A stretch of DNA of 64,000 bases from Sphaerisporangium sp. TRM90804. Lineage in GTDB: Bacteria > Actinomycetota > Actinomycetes > Streptosporangiales > Streptosporangiaceae. Location of the stretch: positions 1 through 64,000 of the forward strand of contig NZ_JARWAC010000017.1 in the NCBI RefSeq assembly GCF_029846175.1. Direction: 5' to 3'. The notes below the pieces were generated by a model. It saw nothing but the letters and a program-made list of their open reading frames with translations, did not search any database and had not been told where the DNA came from. The position numbers and the translations under genes were made by a program. Of the stretch, positions 20,016 to 29,895 are shown in pieces. Position 1 is the first letter of the stretch. Each line of letters opens with the position of its first letter.

Positions 20016-21312
20016 GGCCGATGACTTCTTGAAGGTCGCCCGCGCCGCCAAGGACGCGGCCGCCGAACTGGCGCCCCTGCCGCGCGCCGCCAAGGACACC
20101 GCGCTGCACGCCGTGGCCGACGCCCTGGTGGAACGCGCCGCCGAGATCGTCGAGGCCAACGCCCTCGACGTCGAGGCCGCGCGCCGGGTCGGCACGGCCG
20201 AGACGATGGTCGACCGCCTGCGCCTGGACGAGGCGCGGGTCGCGGCCGTCGCCGCCGCGGTCCGCCAGGTCGCCGGCCTGCCCGACCCCGTCGGGGAGGT
20301 CGTCCGGGGCGGCACGCTGCCCAACGGCCTCGAACTGCGCCAGATCCGGGTGCCGCTGGGCGTGGCCGGCATCATCTACGAGGGCCGTCCCAACGTCACG
20401 GTCGACGCCGCCGCGCTGTGCCTCAAGAGCGGCAACGCCGTGCTGCTGCGCGGCTCCTCCAGCGCCTACCGGTCCAACACCGCGCTGGTGCGCGTCATGC
20501 AGGACGCCCTGGCCGGCACCGAGGTCCCCGCCGACGCCGTGCAGCTCGTGCCAGGCACCACCCGTGAGTCGGTCAAGCACCTGATGCGGGCCCGCGGGCT
20601 GGTCGACGTCCTGATCCCGCGCGGCGGCGCCTCCTTGATCAACTCGGTCGTGGAGGAGTCGACGGTCCCGGTGATCGAGACGGGCGTCGGCAACTGCCAC
20701 GTGTACGTGGACGCCGACGCCGACCTCGACCTGGCCATGGAGATCCTGGTCAACGCCAAGGTCCAGCGGCCCTCGGTGTGCAACGCGGCCGAGACGCTGC
20801 TGGTCCACGCCGACGTCGCCGACACGTTCGTGCCCGCGGCGCTGGCCCGGCTCGCCCGCGAGGGCGTCACCGTGCACGGCGACGAGCGGGTGGCCTCCTA
20901 CGCCGAGGGCGCGGGCGTCTCCGTGCTTCCCGCCACCGACGCCGACTTCGGCGAGGAGTACCTGTCGCTGGACATCGCGGCCGCCGTCGTCGGCTCGCTG
21001 GAGGACGCGGTCGCGCACATCCGGCGGTACGGCTCGGCGCACACCGAGGCGATCGTCACGAGGTCGGTGGTCGCGGCCCGGCGGTTCGTGGCGCTGGTCG
21101 ACTCGGCGGCCGTCGCCGTGAACGCCTCCACCCGGTTCACCGACGGCGGCGAGTTCGGCTTCGGCGCCGAGATCGGCATCTCCACGCAGAAGCTGCACGC
21201 CCGCGGGCCCATGGGGCTGCCCGAGCTGACCTCCACCAAGTGGGTGTACACCGGGGAGGGCCACCTGCGCACCTCCACCGGCACCGTGATCGCCCAGGGT
21301 TCGGCGCGCTGA
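20008..21312 (+). CDS. proA: Gamma-glutamyl phosphate reductase
   Basis: Reduces glutamyl-5-phosphate to glutamate semialdehyde with NADPH. It has 434 residues, slightly longer than the E. coli enzyme. The aldehyde-dehydrogenase-fold catalytic cysteine is in [11 protein letters not shown] near residue 259. [14 protein letters not shown] and IPRGGASLI are conserved. It is coupled to proB by overlap. Confidence 0.96.
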   Translation: MSEADDFLKVARAAKDAAAELAPLPRAAKDTALHAVADALVERAAEIVEANALDVEAARRVGTAETMVDRLRLDEARVAAVAAAVRQVAGLPDPVGEVVRGGTLPNGLELRQIRVPLGVAGIIYEGRPNVTVDAAALCLKSGNAVLLRGSSSAYRSNTALVRVMQDALAGTEVPADAVQLVPGTTRESVKHLMRARGLVDVLIPRGGASLINSVVEESTVPVIETGVGNCHVYVDADADLDLAMEILVNAKVQRPSVCNAAETLLVHADVADTFVPAALARLAREGVTVHGDERVASYAEGAGVSVLPATDADFGEEYLSLDIAAAVVGSLEDAVAHIRRYGSAHTEAIVTRSVVAARRFVALVDSAAVAVNASTRFTDGGEFGFGAEIGISTQKLHARGPMGLPELTSTKWVYTGEGHLRTSTGTVIAQGSAR

Positions 21313-21422
21313 CCCGCCTTGGCGACGCGCCCGCCCCCCTCCTGTGAGCGGGCCCGCGTGACGCGCCGTGTCCGGCGTGTCGCTCCGTGTGCGTGGCGGG
21401 CCGAGGCGATTCACTGGTGTCC

Positions 21423-21599
21423 ATGCAGCTGCTCTTCGCCTTCGGTTACGTGATCGCCCTCCTCGTCGCGACCGACCGGCTGATGCTCTGGCTGGAGGCC
21501 CGCGGCCACCTCAACTGGCGGCGCACCGGCAGGAAGGTCATCCCGGCCGGTCCCGGTGTGGGGCTCGACGTGCTCGGGGAAGGCCCCGGCCCCACCTAG
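21423..21599 (+). CDS. Small single-TM hypothetical protein
   Basis: A 58-residue protein with one N-terminal membrane helix (about 2-22, QLLFAFGYVIALLVATDRL), then an aromatic and basic segment and a Gly/Pro-rich end. It lies in the gap between proA and the kinase gene with good actinobacterial codon bias. GTG 21417 is an alternative start. Function unknown. Confidence 0.5.
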   Translation: MQLLFAFGYVIALLVATDRLMLWLEARGHLNWRRTGRKVIPAGPGVGLDVLGEGPGPT

Positions 21600-21692
21600 G
21601 CGCCGCCGTGCCGCCGTGCCGGCCGCCGTCCCGGCAAGAACCCTGCCAAAGTGTCCCGGCGCGCCGTCGCCCCTCCTGGGCGGTTCGCCGCT

Positions 21693-23639
21693 ATGGTGGC
21701 GTCTCCTATGGGTGGACGGCGAGCGGGCGGGCTTGGGAGAGTCGGCCCCTACACCATGGCGGAGCGCCTCGGCCGGGGTGGTATGGGCGAGGTGTACCTC
21801 GGCGTCAGCCGGCGCGGGGAGCAGGTCGCCGTCAAGATGCTCCGCGACGCCATCGGGGACGACCCCGAGGCGCGATTACGGCTGGAGCGCGAGGTACGGG
21901 CGCTGCGCCGGGTCGAGAGCCCCTATGTCGCCCGCGTGCTGGACGCCGATCTCTCCGGCGACCGCCCCTACCTCGTCATGGAGTACATCGAGGGCGAGAC
22001 GCTCCTGGACGCCGTGCGGCGCGGCGGGCCGCTGCCCAACCCCGCGTTGATCGACCTCGCCCGTGGGCTCGCCACCGCGGTGGCGATCATCCACGCGGCC
22101 GGGGTGGTGCACCGTGACGTCAAACCGGCCAACGTGGTGCTGGGCCCGGACGGCCCCGTCCTCATCGACTTCGGCATCGCGCAGGTCGCCGACGCCACCC
22201 GTCTGACGATGACCGGCACCTTCCTCGGCACGCCCGGCTACTCGGCGCCCGAGGTGTTCGCCGACGAGGTCGTCGGCGAGCCGTCGGACGTCCACTCGTG
22301 GGCGGCCACGGTCGCGTTCGCGGCCACCGGGCGCCCGACGTTCGGCCGGGGCACGGCCGAGGCGCAGATGTACGCGGTCCTCAACGGGCGGGCGGACCTC
22401 AAGGGGGTTCCCGGGGCGCTGCTCCCGCTGATCAGGGCCGCCCTGAACCGGGAGCCGTCCAAGCGCCCGACCGCCGCCCTGCTGGCCGACCGCCTGTCCC
22501 GCCTGGCCAGGGCCACCGCGCCGGGGACGGGCTCCGCCGGGGGCGCCGTTCAGGCGACCGCCGCCGGTCGCCGGCCCCGCGCCGGCAAGCCCGCGGACGA
22601 GCCCTCGCCGGGCCGCGGCCGAGGCGAGGAGACGCCGGGGGAGGCCGCGCGGGCGCGGGCGGGCGAGCCGCCGGCGCCCGAGGCCGACTCCACCCCACCG
22701 GGCGGGCGCAAGCCGGGCGCGGACTCCGCGCCACCGGGCGGGCGCAGACCCGGGGCGGACTCCACCCCACCGGGCGGGCGCAAAGCGGGCGCGGACTCCC
22801 TGCCCCCGGGCGCGCGCAAACCGGGAGCCGACTCCACGCCCCCGGGCGCGCGTAGATCCGGTGCCGACTCCGTGCCCCCGGGGACGCGCAAGCCGGTGGC
22901 GGCGTCGCCGGTGGCCCGCAAGGCGGTGGACCCGCCCGGCGGCCGGGCTCCCCGGGCGGCGGCGACCGCCGCCGCCGAGCGCGTGCGGACCCGCCGGGGG
23001 AGCGCCGAGCCGGCGGGCCGCGCCACGGGCCCGGACGACCGGCAGAGGCGTCCCCGGACGGCCGAGAAGGAGGCCGTGCCGGCCGCCGAGGCGGCGCAGG
23101 GCTCCGGCCACGTGCCGCCGGGAAGCGCGGTGCTGATCGTGCTGGCCATGGTCGCGGTGCCCTGCGTCGTGGCGTCGGTGATCTGGCCGCTCGCCACGTT
23201 CGGGATCACCGCGGCGTTCTGCGTGCTGGCCCGTGCCTGGTGGAGCGGGCACTGGCTGGTCAGGAACCGCCGGTCGGCCCGGGTGCGCGGGGTCGTGCGC
23301 GTGGCGTCGTTCCCGCTGGTGCTCGCCGGCTCCGCCCTCAGCGCGGCGGCGTGGCCGGGGGTGCCGGCGGCCGCCGTCGCCGCCTCGGCGTTCTGGGCGG
23401 CGGCCGGAGGGCGGATCGACGACGGCTGGTGGGCCCAGGCCGGCCCCATGACGGTGGCCGGGGTGGCGTTCGGCGTCATCTGCGGCGCCATCGTCGGCAG
23501 GGAGATCGAACGCGTCGGCGGCCACGTTCCCGACCTTCGACGGGAAGGCCTGCGCGCCCTGTCGGTGCTCGGCGGCTTCGTGGCGCTGTGCGCCGCCGCC
23601 GTCCGTGTCCTGGCCTGGGTGATCCCGCACGCCCTGTGA
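21693..23639 (+). CDS. Membrane Ser/Thr protein kinase (PknB-like) with internal repeat
   Basis: Eukaryotic-type kinase of about 648 residues. The kinase domain (about 15-270) has GRGGMGEVYLG, the invariant lysine in VAVKML, HRDVKPANVV and DFGIA with GTPGYSAPE. A 200-residue disordered Pro/Arg-rich linker follows, holding six 12-residue repeats. The C-terminal 160 residues form about five membrane helices, unlike the single helix plus PASTA domains of PknB. No sensor domain outside the membrane is evident. The start could also be ATG 21708. Confidence 0.88.
   Translation: MVASPMGGRRAGGLGRVGPYTMAERLGRGGMGEVYLGVSRRGEQVAVKMLRDAIGDDPEARLRLEREVRALRRVESPYVARVLDADLSGDRPYLVMEYIEGETLLDAVRRGGPLPNPALIDLARGLATAVAIIHAAGVVHRDVKPANVVLGPDGPVLIDFGIAQVADATRLTMTGTFLGTPGYSAPEVFADEVVGEPSDVHSWAATVAFAATGRPTFGRGTAEAQMYAVLNGRADLKGVPGALLPLIRAALNREPSKRPTAALLADRLSRLARATAPGTGSAGGAVQATAAGRRPRAGKPADEPSPGRGRGEETPGEAARARAGEPPAPEADSTPPGGRKPGADSAPPGGRRPGADSTPPGGRKAGADSLPPGARKPGADSTPPGARRSGADSVPPGTRKPVAASPVARKAVDPPGGRAPRAAATAAAERVRTRRGSAEPAGRATGPDDRQRRPRTAEKEAVPAAEAAQGSGHVPPGSAVLIVLAMVAVPCVVASVIWPLATFGITAAFCVLARAWWSGHWLVRNRRSARVRGVVRVASFPLVLAGSALSAAAWPGVPAAAVAASAFWAAAGGRIDDGWWAQAGPMTVAGVAFGVICGAIVGREIERVGGHVPDLRREGLRALSVLGGFVALCAAAVRVLAWVIPHAL
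22683..22898 (+). repeat. Six tandem 36-bp repeats inside the kinase gene
   Basis: Six in-frame units encode ADS(T/A/L/V)PPG(G/A/T)RKPG-type 12-mers. The first three units are close copies, while the last three drift (GAR, GTR). The unit is proline-rich and basic, so a flexible linker is likely. Copy number probably varies between strains. Confidence 0.9.
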
Positions 23640-23750
23640 TCGCGGACGACGTCCGTGAGACCGCGTCGCCGAACGCTCACCGGCCCCGGACGTCGCCTCC
23701 CGGCCGCCGGCCGCGGCGGCGGGTCGGGCGGAGCGTGGCCGGTGCGGGCG

Positions 23751-24770
23751 TCAGTTGCCGTCTCTGCGGGCGAACCGGTTGAAGATGCGCTCCCCGGCGT
23801 TGACGGCTCCCTCGGCGACGTCACGCAGCACGCCGATGAAGGGGTCCTGCGACTGGGCCCACGACTCGCGGTACGAACGCGCGGCGGCCTTGACCTCCTC
23901 GGAGATCTTGGCGTCGGCGTCGTCCTCGCGGCGGGGGTAGTTGCCGGCCAGGATCGCCTGGTACTCGCCGTTGCGCCGCCACCTGTCGAGCTCGGCCACC
24001 CGGATCACCGCGAACGGGTGGGTGCTGCCGAGGAGGTTGAGCACCTTCAGCAGGCCGTCGCGGACGTCGCCGGCGGTGTCGTACTCGCGGGCCTGGTCGA
24101 GGAACGCCTCGATGTTCATCTCGTGCAGGCGCGACCCGCCGGCCAGCTTCATCAGCGCGCGCATCGCCGCGTCGGGGTCCTGGCCGCAGAGCATGCCGCC
24201 GCGGTCGGCGGACAGCTCGGCCTTGCGGTGCCACTCCTCCAGCGCCGTGACGATGATCCGCAGGCCGATGTAGCCCAGCGGGATCCACGCCACCCTGGTG
24301 GCGAGGCGGGTGAGGATCGCCAGCATCGTGCCGTACACCGCGTGCCCGGACAGGATGTGCGACGTCTCGTGCCCGACGACGAACCGCAGCTCCTCCTCGT
24401 CCATGAGGTCGAGCAGCCCGGTGTTGATCACGATGAACGGGTCGTCGAAGCCGACCGCCATGGCGTTGGGCCGTGGGTCCTGCTGGACGTAGATCTCCGG
24501 GATGCGGTGCAGGTCGAGAAGGTAGGCGCTGTCGCGGCCCATGTCGTACAGGGCGCGGAACTGGGTCTCGCTGGCGCGCACGGCGGAGCCGAGGAACATC
24601 AGCCGCAGGCGGCGCTCGCTGAAGAGGCCCGACATCTGCTTGAGAACCGAGTCGAAGCCCGACAGGGAACGCATCGCGACCAGGGCCGTCCGGTCGGCCG
24701 GATGTTCGTAGGCGCGCGAGCTGATGCCGGGGAGCTGGACACGGTTGCGGTCCGGAGTGGTGGTGGTCAT
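23751..24770 (-). CDS. M48-family zinc metallopeptidase
   Basis: A 339-residue HtpX/Ste24-like protease. The zinc motif HETSH lies in [14 protein letters not shown] near residues 131-144, followed by a hydrophobic stretch ([14 protein letters not shown]) and a third ligand region [24 protein letters not shown] is typical of the family. Start ATG 24770 (MTTTTPD), with ATG 24779 as an alternative. It is convergent with the kinase gene and divergent from nadD. A likely role is quality control of membrane proteins. Confidence 0.88.
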   Translation of the reverse strand: MTTTTPDRNRVQLPGISSRAYEHPADRTALVAMRSLSGFDSVLKQMSGLFSERRLRLMFLGSAVRASETQFRALYDMGRDSAYLLDLHRIPEIYVQQDPRPNAMAVGFDDPFIVINTGLLDLMDEEELRFVVGHETSHILSGHAVYGTMLAILTRLATRVAWIPLGYIGLRIIVTALEEWHRKAELSADRGGMLCGQDPDAAMRALMKLAGGSRLHEMNIEAFLDQAREYDTAGDVRDGLLKVLNLLGSTHPFAVIRVAELDRWRRNGEYQAILAGNYPRREDDADAKISEEVKAAARSYRESWAQSQDPFIGVLRDVAEGAVNAGERIFNRFARRDGN

Positions 24771-24886
24771 GGTCGGCATGCTACGTCGGGGCGGATGCCC
24801 GCGCGCGTCCCTTGCGGACGTCGGAGAGGAATGGATTTCACCCGCTTGACGAGGGGGTGGTTCGGCGCTGTGCGGGCGGCGCGCGT

Positions 24887-24892
24887 TAGTGT
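24887..24892 (+). promoter_or_regulatory. -10 box of nadD, leaderless transcript likely
   Basis: TAGTGT (24887-24892) fits the actinobacterial TAnnnT -10 form and lies 7 bp before the ATG of nadD, so transcription would start at or next to the start codon. No Shine-Dalgarno is present. No clear -35 was found at the correct distance. Confidence 0.45.
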
Positions 24893-24899
24893 CCCTCGC

Positions 24900-25505
24900 A
24901 TGAGCAATGGGTCCCGAACCAGGCGGCTCGGCATCATGGGCGGCACCTTCGACCCGATCCACCACGGCCACCTCGTGGCGGCGAGCGAGGTCGCGCACCA
25001 CTTCGCCCTCGACGAGGTCCTCTTCGTGCCCACCGGGCACCCGTGGCAGAAGGCCGACAAGGTCGTGTCGGCGGTGGAGGACCGCTATCTGATGACGGTC
25101 ATCGCCACCGCGTCCAACCCGCGGTTCTCGGTGAGCCGGGTCGACGTGGACCGCCCGGGGCCGACGTTCACGATCGACACGCTCAGGGAGATCGCGGGGC
25201 TCTACGAGCAGGAGGTCGAGCTCTACTTCATCACCGGAGCCGACGCCTTGGCCCAGATATTGAGCTGGCGTGACGTCGACGAGTTGTTCACCATGGCGCA
25301 TTTCGTAGGCTGTACCCGTCCCGGTCACACACTGCGCGACCCCGGGCTCCCGGAGGGAAAGGTCAGCCTCATCGAGATTCCGGCGCTTGCCATCTCCTCC
25401 TCCGAGTGCCGCGACCGCGTGGCCGCCGGGGAGCCCATCTGGTATCTCGTCCCCGACGGGATTGTCCAGTACATCAACAAGCGAGGTCTTTACCGGGCAC
25501 CCTGA
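24900..25505 (+). CDS. nadD: Nicotinate-nucleotide adenylyltransferase
   Basis: Converts nicotinate mononucleotide and ATP to deamido-NAD. It has 201 residues with the nucleotidyltransferase motif [12 protein letters not shown] (14-25) and the C-terminal ISSSECR (SSTxxR-like). ATG 24900 is just before conserved sequence. The order nadD - rsfS - phosphatase equals Rv2421c-Rv2420c-Rv2419c of M. tuberculosis. Confidence 0.95.
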   Translation: MSNGSRTRRLGIMGGTFDPIHHGHLVAASEVAHHFALDEVLFVPTGHPWQKADKVVSAVEDRYLMTVIATASNPRFSVSRVDVDRPGPTFTIDTLREIAGLYEQEVELYFITGADALAQILSWRDVDELFTMAHFVGCTRPGHTLRDPGLPEGKVSLIEIPALAISSSECRDRVAAGEPIWYLVPDGIVQYINKRGLYRAP

Positions 25506-25555
25506 TAATGGGAAGAGCCGGCCTCGTACCCCTCACAGGAGGAACAAGTCCCATC

Positions 25556-25963
25556 GTGACCGCATCGGAGAGATCGCTCCAGCTCGTGCAGGTCGCCGCA
25601 GAGGCGGCCGCCGACAAGCTGGCCGACGACATCATCGCCTACGACGTGAGCGAGCAGCTCGTCATCACCGACGCCTTCCTGCTCTGCTCCGCCTCCAACG
25701 ACCGTCAGGTCCGCGCCATCGTCGACGAGATCGAGGAGAGGGTGCGCGTCGAGACCGACGCCAAGCCGGTCCGCCGCGAGGGGGAGCGCGAAGGCCGCTG
25801 GGTGCTGCTCGACTACATGGACATCGTCGTCCACGTCCAGCACGAGGAGGACCGCACGTTCTACGCCCTCGAACGGCTGTGGAAGGACTGTCCCGCCATC
25901 TCGCTTCCGGACAGCGTCACGCACGTCCGAGCCCAGCGGGCCCGCGGGACGGCAGGTGAGTGA
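25556..25963 (+). CDS. rsfS: Ribosomal silencing factor RsfS
   Basis: Binds L14 and blocks subunit joining under starvation. It has 135 residues; the DUF143 core is visible as DIIAYDVSEQLVITDAFLL, EGRWVLLDYMDIVVHV and RTFYALERLWKDC. The start GTG 25556 has an aggagg 13 bp away, rather far; ATG 25508 is an in-frame alternative adding 16 residues. It overlaps the next gene by 8 bases. Confidence 0.93.
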   Translation: MTASERSLQLVQVAAEAAADKLADDIIAYDVSEQLVITDAFLLCSASNDRQVRAIVDEIEERVRVETDAKPVRREGEREGRWVLLDYMDIVVHVQHEEDRTFYALERLWKDCPAISLPDSVTHVRAQRARGTAGE

Positions 25964-26612
25964 GGCGCAGCGCGGCGGCCGTCGCGTCGTCTTCTGGCGC
26001 CACGGCCAGACACTCTGGAACGTCGAGCAGCGTTTCCAGGGGCACACCGACATCCCGCTGGACGAGACCGGGGTGGCGCAGGCCGCCCGGGCCGCCTCGC
26101 TGCTGGCGTCGCTGCGCCCGTCCTTGATCGTCTCCTCGCACCTGCGCCGGGCCAACGACACCGCCAGGGCGCTGGCCGACCTCGTCGGCCTGGACGTGCG
26201 GGTCGACAAGGATCTGCGCGAGCGCGGCGGCGGCGAGTGGGAGGGGCTGACCCGCGCGGAGATCGCCGCCGGGTGGCCGGTCCAGTACGCCGAGTGGGAG
26301 GCCCCGGGCGGGGAGGCCGTGACCGACGTCGCCGACCGGGTCGCGGTGGCCACGCGTCGCTGGGTCGACCAGGTGGAGGACAACGGCCTGCTGGTCATCG
26401 CCTCGCACGGCGCGGCGAGCCGGCTGGGCATCGCCCGCCTGCTGGGTCTTCCCGTGGAGCTGTGGTCCTCGCTGGGCGGGCTCGGCAACTGCTCGTGGTC
26501 GGTGCTGCACGAGGGCCGCAAGGGCTGGCGGCTGGTGGAGCACAACGCGGGCACGCTGCCCGAGCCGGTCAACAGCGACGACCGGCCCGAGTCGGCCCCG
26601 GCCGCCACCTGA
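25956..26612 (+). CDS. gpgP: Histidine phosphatase, probable glucosyl-3-phosphoglycerate phosphatase
   Basis: Branch-1 histidine phosphatase of 218 residues. The catalytic RHG is at residues 15-17 (WRHGQTLWN), the acid region in RERGGGEWEGL, and the second histidine in IASHGAASR. Family and context (after nadD-rsfS, as for Rv2419c, the GpgP of M. tuberculosis) suggest dephosphorylation of glucosyl-3-phosphoglycerate. A general phosphoglycerate-mutase-like phosphatase is equally compatible. The GTG start overlaps rsfS. Confidence 0.8.
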   Translation: MSEAQRGGRRVVFWRHGQTLWNVEQRFQGHTDIPLDETGVAQAARAASLLASLRPSLIVSSHLRRANDTARALADLVGLDVRVDKDLRERGGGEWEGLTRAEIAAGWPVQYAEWEAPGGEAVTDVADRVAVATRRWVDQVEDNGLLVIASHGAASRLGIARLLGLPVELWSSLGGLGNCSWSVLHEGRKGWRLVEHNAGTLPEPVNSDDRPESAPAAT

Positions 26613-26639
26613 CATCGTGGGCGAGGTCCGGCGCAGACG

Positions 26640-26679
26640 CCGCTGACCTGCGACTTCCGTAGAAGCCGCAGGTCAGCGG
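26640..26679 (+). terminator. Terminator after the nadD operon
   Basis: A 13-bp stem (26640-26652 with 26667-26679) continues, after an A-C mismatch, into a 4-bp stem with a CGTA loop. No T run follows. It closes the nadD-rsfS-phosphatase operon. Confidence 0.75.
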
Positions 26680-27037
26680 GTGCAGACCCGGTTGTCGTGC
26701 TCGAGCCGGTGCTCCGAAGAGCCGGCCGCCACCGCCCCCGTGGTGCGTCAAGGCCCAGCGGCGCGGCACCACTGGCCCTTCCTGGCGGCGGACGACGGAG
26801 TCCGGACTTCGAGCACGGTGGCCGCGGGAATGGGCTCCCGATCGCCGGACGCGCGATGACCTGATGCCCCCCGGCATCCTCATCACTTCCCATCCCTGAT
26901 GCGGCACCCCTCGGCGAGCCGTGGGGGCCGTCCCCTCCCGAATACTCCGGTGGTGGTGCGTGGCCGGTAAAGCAGTTTCGGCGGTGCCCGAAACACGCAT
27001 GTGAGCCGTTTTCCCGGCTTCTCCGCGGCGGCCGGGC
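26680..27037. other. Gene-free spacer
   Basis: About 360 bases between the operon terminator and the convergent regulator gene. No frame with plausible coding character, no repeat and no RNA gene was seen. It marks the edge between the core block and the accessory region. Confidence 0.5.
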
Positions 27038-28066
27038 TCAGACGTCTTCGCCCGGGACGCTCGAGCGCCGGCCGATGAGGCCCTCGCCCAGCTCCGTCAC
27101 CTGGTGGAGCATCTGGTTGGCCTGCCGGGTGCTGGCGACCAGCCCCGCCTGGCGCAGCACCCGGGTGTGCTCGCTCGCCGTCGCCAGCGGGACCTCCGCC
27201 AGCCGGGCCAGCTCGCTGGTGGTGCATCCGGAGGTCGCCGCGATGCGGTGCAGGATCTCCGCGCGGGTGCGGCCCACCAGGGCCGCCAGCGGGTCGCCCG
27301 CGGCGACCGCCGGCGAGACGTGGTGGGCGGCCGGGTAGACCAGCACGGGCGGCAGCCGCTGGTCGACCAGCGCGACCGGCGTCATCCGGCAGAAGTAGGA
27401 GGGGATGAGCGTCAGCCCCCGCCCGCGCAGGCTGAGCTCGTGGCGTCCCGCGACGTAGTCGACCTCCAGCACGGGGGGCCGCCAGCGCATCACCGGCTCC
27501 AGGTGCGAGAGCATGCGCTCGATGCCGCCCGTGGCGAGGTGACGCAGCAGGAGGCCGCGCTCCTGGGCGAGCACGCGGTCGACCTCGGGCCAGTGCGGGG
27601 ACAGCACCGTCTGGCAGTAGCCGGCCGCGACGCGCTCCAGCCGCCGTATCGACCGCTCGTCGCCTCGCGCGAGGTCCTCCAGCGAGGAGGTCGGCAGGCC
27701 GGCTCTGGCGCGCAGCAGCTCCATCTCGTGGCGCACCCGCACGCGCGGGGTGTGCGACAGCGCCTGGAGGGCCTGCTCGTGGCCCGCCTGGGCCTCGATG
27801 GGGGTCAGGAAGTCGGGGAAGTACGGCCCTCGTGGCGCGAGCGGGATCAGCGTCGACCGTACGTCGTTCAGCAGGCCGGCCGCGGCGAGGTCGGCGCGGG
27901 CCCGTCGCCGCCAGCGGGTCATGACCGCGCCGCCGTCGCGGATCTGAAGACGGTGCAGGCTTCCCACCATCTCCCACGTCAGGTCGGCTCTGGCCGCGAC
28001 GCGGGTACGGGCGAGATCTTGCGCGGTGAAGACGATCCTCAACGTGCCTTTGTCGCCAGAGGTCAT
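27038..28066 (-). CDS. ArsR/SmtB-type winged-helix regulator with DUF5937-like N-terminus
   Basis: A 342-residue regulator. Residues 1-240 resemble the DUF5937 region found in large actinobacterial ArsR proteins (IVFTAQDLARTRVA at the start, HLEPVMRWRPPVLEV in the middle). Residues about 260-330 are a winged helix (HRIAATSGCTTSELARLAEVPLATASEHTRVLRQAGLV). No metal-binding cysteine pair is apparent, so the ligand is unknown. It is divergent from the PaaK-like gene 172 bp away and may control it. Confidence 0.8.
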   Translation of the reverse strand: MTSGDKGTLRIVFTAQDLARTRVAARADLTWEMVGSLHRLQIRDGGAVMTRWRRRARADLAAAGLLNDVRSTLIPLAPRGPYFPDFLTPIEAQAGHEQALQALSHTPRVRVRHEMELLRARAGLPTSSLEDLARGDERSIRRLERVAAGYCQTVLSPHWPEVDRVLAQERGLLLRHLATGGIERMLSHLEPVMRWRPPVLEVDYVAGRHELSLRGRGLTLIPSYFCRMTPVALVDQRLPPVLVYPAAHHVSPAVAAGDPLAALVGRTRAEILHRIAATSGCTTSELARLAEVPLATASEHTRVLRQAGLVASTRQANQMLHQVTELGEGLIGRRSSVPGEDV

Positions 28067-28227
28067 GTGCGCTCCGTCTTTCCGGTGAACGACAACAGGT
28101 TTTCACGTTCCGGCGCCCGCGTTCCGGTCCTCCGCCGCCGGCGGAACCGCCGGGACGGCTTCTCAGCAGTTCTTCGAACGGTGGACGCGACGGGACGCCA
28201 CGACGGGCGACGGCGTCCGCGGATGGC

Positions 28228-28233
28228 GATAAT
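28228..28233 (+). promoter_or_regulatory. -10 box for the PaaK-like gene, leaderless
   Basis: GATAAT (28228-28233) lies 5 bp before GTG 28239 and is close to the TATAAT consensus. The start codon would be at or near the 5' end of the mRNA. There is no Shine-Dalgarno. Confidence 0.45.
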
Positions 28234-28238
28234 GGGGT

Positions 28239-29753
28239 GTGGACACCGCGCGGATGGATCACGTTCTGGCCGGCTTGACCGCGTACTTCAAGCGGTCCGC
28301 GACCCCGCCTCCGGTCGGCCCCGGGGCGGCCGAGCAGGCGGTGCTGGAGCTGTTCCACAGCACCGCCGCGTCGGTCCCCGCCTATCAGGACTTCCTGCGC
28401 CGTCACGGCGTCGACCCCGGCAAGGTCGCGACCATCGCCGACTTCCGGCGGCTGCCTTTGATGACCAAGGAGGACTACCACGGGCCGTACCCGCTGGCCG
28501 ACCGGTGCCGCGGCGGCCGGGTGGACTTCTCCGACATGATCGCCGTCTCGTCGGGCTCCACCGGGCGCCCGTCCTACTGGCCGCGCTCGGTGCTCGACGA
28601 GCTGCGGCTCACCGCGCGGTTCGAGCAGATCTTCCACGACAGCTTCGGCGCCGACCGGCGCAGCACGCTGGCCGTCGTGTGCTTCCCGCTCGGCACGTGG
28701 GTGGGCGGCCTGTACACGGCCGCCTGCTGCCGCAACGTGGCCGCCAAGGGCTACCCGCTCACCGTCGTGGCGCCGGGCAACGACAAGGAGGAGATCCTGC
28801 GGGTGGTGCCGGAGCTGGCGCCGTCGTTCGAGCAGACGGTGCTGCTGGGCTACCCGCCGTTCCTCAAGGACGTCGTGGACACCGGCATGGCGCGCGGCGT
28901 CGACTGGCCGTCCATGGACGTGAAGATGGTGATGGCGGGGGAGGTCTTCAGCGAGGACTGGCGCGATCTGGTGGCGGCCCGCACGGGCATGCGGCGGCCC
29001 GCCTACGACACCGCGTCGCTGTACGGCACGGCCGACGCCGGGGTGCTGGGCAACGAGACCCCGCTGAGCATCGGCGTCCGCCGCTTCCTGGCCGGCGCCC
29101 CGGCCGCCGCGCAGGAGCTGTTCGGCGAGTCACGACTGCCCACGCTGGTGCAGTACGACCCCCGCAGCCGGTTCTTCGAGACCCGCGACGGCACGCTGCT
29201 GTTCTCCGGCGACGGCGCGGTGCCGCTGGTGCGCTACCACATCGCCGACCAGGGCGGCGTGATCGGGTACCGGGAGATGCTCGACTTCTGCGCGGCCCGC
29301 GGCTTCGACCCGCTGGCGGAGACCGGCGACGCCCCGGAGCTTCCCTTCGTGTACGTCTTCGGCCGGTCGCACTTCACCGTCTCGTTCTTCGGCGCCAACG
29401 TCTTCCCCGAGAACGTCACCGTGGGGCTGGAGCAGCCCGAGGTCAGCGGCTGGACGACCGGGAAGTTCGTCCTGGAGGTGGTCGAGGACGACGACCGGAA
29501 CCGCCGCCTGCGGGTGACGGTCGAACTGGCCCCCGGCGAGAGCCCCGGCCCCACCCGCGAGCGCCGCGCCGCCGACTCCATCCGCACCCAGCTCCGCCGC
29601 CTCAACAGCGAGTTCGCCCACTACGTCCCCGAGGAGCACCAGACCCCGCAGATCGTCCTCCTCCCGACCGGCGACCCCGCCTACTTCCCCCGAGGGGTGA
29701 AACACCGCTACACCCGGGCGAGCCCCCCACCTGAACCCCCCGTCCCGAGCTGA
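28239..29753 (+). CDS. PaaK-like adenylate-forming (acyl-CoA ligase family) enzyme
   Basis: A 504-residue member of the phenylacetate-CoA ligase branch of the ANL superfamily. The phosphate loop is SSGSTGRPSYW (about 108-118). LYGTADAGVLG (about 264-274) is the adenine-motif region. The C-terminal catalytic lysine is probably in YFPRGVKHRYT near residue 490. It may activate an aromatic or unusual acid. No acyl-carrier protein or thioesterase is adjacent, so a natural-product role is only possible, not supported. The isolated single gene sits opposite an ArsR-type regulator. Confidence 0.75.
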   Translation: MDTARMDHVLAGLTAYFKRSATPPPVGPGAAEQAVLELFHSTAASVPAYQDFLRRHGVDPGKVATIADFRRLPLMTKEDYHGPYPLADRCRGGRVDFSDMIAVSSGSTGRPSYWPRSVLDELRLTARFEQIFHDSFGADRRSTLAVVCFPLGTWVGGLYTAACCRNVAAKGYPLTVVAPGNDKEEILRVVPELAPSFEQTVLLGYPPFLKDVVDTGMARGVDWPSMDVKMVMAGEVFSEDWRDLVAARTGMRRPAYDTASLYGTADAGVLGNETPLSIGVRRFLAGAPAAAQELFGESRLPTLVQYDPRSRFFETRDGTLLFSGDGAVPLVRYHIADQGGVIGYREMLDFCAARGFDPLAETGDAPELPFVYVFGRSHFTVSFFGANVFPENVTVGLEQPEVSGWTTGKFVLEVVEDDDRNRRLRVTVELAPGESPGPTRERRAADSIRTQLRRLNSEFAHYVPEEHQTPQIVLLPTGDPAYFPRGVKHRYTRASPPPEPPVPS

Positions 29754-29895
29754 CCTGGTCCCGTGGGCGTGGAAGTCGTCCTGAAATGGTGCTCGCCTCG
29801 CTCGGGCCGTGGCTGTCGAAGCTTCGCCCGCCTGGCGGCGCGGAGTCGCCGGCGGGCGTCACGACGTCCTCGCGGGTGGTTCTCAGGCGGCCGTC

